Positions 48,163 to 50,199 of a stretch of 50,199 nucleotides of DNA are shown piece by piece. Every line of letters begins with the position of its first letter. Positions within the stretch are counted from its first letter, which is position 1. Position numbers and translations under genes: made by a program. The notes beneath the pieces are model-generated. The model was given only the letters and a program-made list of their open reading frames with translations. It was not told where the DNA came from and ran no database searches. This DNA comes from an uncultured Bacillota bacterium (GTDB taxonomy: Bacteria > Bacillota_I > Bacilli_A > Erysipelotrichales > Erysipelotrichaceae), in NCBI GenBank assembly GCA_946537295.1, contig CAMNFQ010000003.1, positions 1 to 50,199 of the forward strand, in the 5' to 3' direction.

Positions 48163-49035
48163 ATGAAAAAGATTTTAACTATATTATTTGCTCTGATGCT
48201 GATTGCTGGATGTAGCTCAGCTAATCATTATTCATCAATCTCTGATGGAAATGATGTTATATTCACTGGTCCTAACAATGTTTCTTTCACAAAAAATGAT
48301 CTTTATAAATCATTGAAACTTAGTGGCACAGAAACTATTGCTACTGATATCATTGATAATATCGCCTTAGCTAATGAATCAGTCAACCTTGAAGAACTGG
48401 AAAAAGAAGCTGATGATATTATTGCTCAGTATAAAGAACTGGGATATGAAGATTACATCATTGCCAGCTATGGCTCACTTGATGCCTATAAGAAATCTTA
48501 TCTTTCTGTACTTCTTGAAGAAGAACTGAATAAGATCTATGCAACTGAAAACTATGATGAACTTCTGGCAGAGAAAAAACCAGTAAAACTTCAGATGGCT
48601 TCATTCAAATCTGAAGAAGATGCTCAAAAATGTATCGAAGATACAAACAACGGATCTACCTTCGATATGGCTGCTGCCAATAATAATTCGCAAGGTACAG
48701 CTGAAAGCAAGATCTATACAGATGATGATACTTCCTATGTATATGAAGTAAAAGAATATATCAATTCAACAGATACTGTTGGCTTATCAACAATTATTAC
48801 TCATGCAGCTACAGGAACTGATTCTGAAGGAAATACTGTTGAGGATAATACTTATTATGTCTTAAATATTGAAAGCAGAAATTCCGAGGAATTCAAGGAT
48901 GATCTGATTGAACAGTTTGCAGCTAACGCTGATCAGAACGCTGTAAGAGAATACTTCCTTAAAAAGAATGATATTAAATTCTATGATCAGGATCTCTATC
49001 AGCAGATGACTTCTAAGTTTGAGGTACTAAAATAA
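48163..49035 (+). CDS. PrsA-like lipoprotein with a degenerate isomerase region
   Basis: A 290-residue lipoprotein; the signal peptide ends in lipobox IAGC with C17. The helical N-terminal part (SLKLSGTETIATDIIDNIAL, 20 residues, and onward) resembles the SurA/PrsA chaperone domain. The region that would be parvulin (about 140-240) keeps ASFKSEEDA and the topology but not the HILV..GG..FGYH landmarks. It is therefore probably a chaperone without isomerase activity (inference). It is cotranscribed with the isomerase upstream and overlaps the HIT gene by one base. Confidence 0.75.
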   Translation: MKKILTILFALMLIAGCSSANHYSSISDGNDVIFTGPNNVSFTKNDLYKSLKLSGTETIATDIIDNIALANESVNLEELEKEADDIIAQYKELGYEDYIIASYGSLDAYKKSYLSVLLEEELNKIYATENYDELLAEKKPVKLQMASFKSEEDAQKCIEDTNNGSTFDMAAANNNSQGTAESKIYTDDDTSYVYEVKEYINSTDTVGLSTIITHAATGTDSEGNTVEDNTYYVLNIESRNSEEFKDDLIEQFAANADQNAVREYFLKKNDIKFYDQDLYQQMTSKFEVLK

Positions 49036-49427
49036 TGTGTGTATTCTGTGAGATCGTAAAAGGAAATATCCCTTCTAAAAAAGTATATGAAGATGATGAT
49101 ATCCTTGCGATACTGGATATCTCTCAGACAACCAAGGGTCATACCCTGGTAATGCCTAAAAAGCATTGCGATAATTTCCTGGAGATGGATAATGAAGATT
49201 ATAAGAATCTGATGGGCAAAGTTCAGCAGATTGCATCAAAAGTTGTTAAAAAACTGGATGCGAAAGGATGTAATATCCTGATCAACACCAATGAAGTTGC
49301 AGGACAAAGCGTCATGCATACTCATGTTCATATCATTCCAAGATATGACAGCAATGATTCAATCTCCATATCTTTCAAGGAAAACAAATTTGATCTTGAT
49401 CAGATCTTAAATGAAATTAACGGCTAG
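49035..49427 (+). CDS. HIT family nucleotide-binding protein
   Basis: A 130-residue HIT (HINT-like) protein, which hydrolyses or transfers nucleotidyl groups such as adenosine phosphoramidates. The N-terminal zinc-like CVFCEIVKGNIP, the KGHTLVMPKKH substrate region and the catalytic histidine triad HTHVHIIPR are all intact. In Bacillus the homologue hit is near prsA, and the same neighbourhood occurs here. The start overlaps the lipoprotein stop (TAATG). The stop is inside the operon terminator. Confidence 0.93.
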   Translation: MCVFCEIVKGNIPSKKVYEDDDILAILDISQTTKGHTLVMPKKHCDNFLEMDNEDYKNLMGKVQQIASKVVKKLDAKGCNILINTNEVAGQSVMHTHVHIIPRYDSNDSISISFKENKFDLDQILNEING

Positions 49428-49449
49428 GTTTAATCCTAGCCGTTTTTTT
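49419..49449 (+). terminator. Terminator of the foldase-HIT operon
   Basis: A perfect 10-bp AACGGCTAGG/CCTAGCCGTT stem (49419-49428 with 49435-49444), then seven T. The HIT stop TAG at 49425-49427 is in the stem. The minus-strand ymdB gene ends against it. Confidence 0.93.
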
Positions 49450-50199
49450 AAGGTCTGATCTGTATTCTTTTAATGCTTGTCGGTACTTTATTTTTTTCAT
49501 CAATATCTATAATCACCCCATTAAAGATTGCCGGCCCTTCAGCAATTGAATATACCGTCTTTTCTTTAAGGATGTTATATCTGATTGATTCATCAATATC
49601 TCTTCCTATTACGGAATTATAGGCTCCACACATTCCGACATCACTGATAAAGGCACAACCATTAATAATATCTTCATCTGATGTCTGAATATGAGTATGA
49701 GTACCAATTACAACTTTTGCCTTATCTTTGAAGTATTCCAGAAACAATCTTTTTTCAGCGGTTGTTTCAGCATGGAGATCAACGAAATAAAAATCCGGAT
49801 TATAATTCATTGTATCTGATAAAACCTTCTCAAAGGCTTCGTATGGCTCCATATTTGATTCTGCCATCAAGGCCAAACCAAGAATATTGGTAAGACAGAA
49901 TTTTACTCCTTTATAGGTAATGATCTTGTAATAATTATCAGTCTGCCTCTTGCTGTGGTTATAAGGAATCACCAATCTTTCCATCCTATCCATGTATTCA
50001 TTTATATTACTTTTGGAATAAGTATGGTTACCCATTGTTATATAATCAATTCCTTCATTTAAAAGCTGATTATATATCTTTAAAGTAATACCTTTACCAT
50101 GAGCTGCATTTTCGCCATTTGCGAAAACTAGATCAATATCATTATCCTTTTTCAGAGAATATAAAAGCGAAGAGACAATGTCTCTTCCGCTTTTTCCTA
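49448..50199 (-). CDS. ymdB: YmdB family (TIGR00282) metallophosphoesterase, 5' end outside window
   Basis: The frame is open to the right edge, so the start is missing; the Met at 50035 is internal (TMGNHTY). About 249 residues of an expected 260 or so are present. Family motifs: KSGRDIV, FANGENAAHGKG, MGNHTY, DLHAETTAEK, GTHTHIQTSDE and SDVGMCG, covering the two-metal site. In Bacillus YmdB is a 2',3'-cyclic-nucleotide phosphodiesterase affecting biofilm and sporulation decisions. Its operon partners (rny upstream in Bacillus) would lie beyond the window. Confidence 0.93.
   Translation of the reverse strand, partial: GKSGRDIVSSLLYSLKKDNDIDLVFANGENAAHGKGITLKIYNQLLNEGIDYITMGNHTYSKSNINEYMDRMERLVIPYNHSKRQTDNYYKIITYKGVKFCLTNILGLALMAESNMEPYEAFEKVLSDTMNYNPDFYFVDLHAETTAEKRLFLEYFKDKAKVVIGTHTHIQTSDEDIINGCAFISDVGMCGAYNSVIGRDIDESIRYNILKEKTVYSIAEGPAIFNGVIIDIDEKNKVPTSIKRIQIRP

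Noticed and set aside
1-50199. CRISPR arrays, insertion sequences, prophage or defence islands
   Set aside because: No spaced direct repeats, transposases, phage structural genes or recognisable defence genes were found. The window is continuous housekeeping operons.

Overview
The window is a compact, AT-rich chromosomal segment from a low-GC Gram-positive anaerobe. It carries the Bacillus-type blocks priA-rsmB-rlmN-prpC-prkC-rpe with divergent rpmB, nusB-xseA-xseB-ispA-recN, xerD-deoB, sufCDSUB, rsmE-mtaB and infC-rpmI-rplT. Gene content and the very divergent FtsA suggest an Erysipelotrichia-like Bacillota (inference). TGA is used as a stop, for example at 23127-23129 just ahead of a terminator, so the code is not the Mollicutes code. 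No insertion sequence, prophage, CRISPR array or rRNA operon is visible.

Layout. 1-1901 (+): 3' end of acetate kinase, nrnA, HU. 2089-8544 (-): nusB to deoB, a nucleic-acid and isoprenoid operon. 8614-9186 (+): a DUF5662-type gene divergent from nusB. 9176-12509 (-): TSCPD protein, lspA, rluD, rhomboid protease, comEB. 12601-14040 (+): gltX. 14105-17975 (+): hypB, a 949-residue flavin/iron-sulfur oxidoreductase, hypA. 17972-19099 (-): M20 peptidase. 19146-20344 (-): infC-rpmI-rplT-tRNA-Glu behind an L20-type leader. 20546-23140 (+): lysine riboswitch and a three-gene amino-acid ABC transporter. 23222-34576 (-): several short operons (rdgB/DUF1461/trmL/yfcE, phoH, mtaB/murE-like/deoC/rpsU, rsmE, CNNM protein, ftsA-ftsZ). 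34698-34892 (+): rpmB. 34910-42397 (-): priA to rpe. 42424-47007 (-): suf. 47150-49427 (+): two secretion-foldase-like proteins and a HIT protein. 49448 to the right edge (-): ymdB, cut by the window.

Most of this is housekeeping. Five things stand out. (i) hypB and hypA flank a multidomain Fe-S/FAD/NAD(P) protein with no hydrogenase gene in the window. (ii) About ten operon-head genes have a TATAAT-like box only 5-8 bases before the start codon and no Shine-Dalgarno, so they probably make leaderless mRNAs; other operon heads have ordinary leaders. (iii) At eleven gene ends the stop codon lies inside the intrinsic terminator hairpin. (iv) Three proteins have decayed nucleotide-binding motifs or unusual starts: a MurE paralogue, FtsA, and IF-3 (AUA start). 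(v) An unannotated 23-codon Cys-rich ORF is translationally overlapped with a CNNM-type membrane protein gene.

The only gene-free stretch over 300 bases is 20345-20811. It holds the infC leader with its promoter and attenuator on one strand, and the lysine riboswitch with its promoter and terminator on the other.
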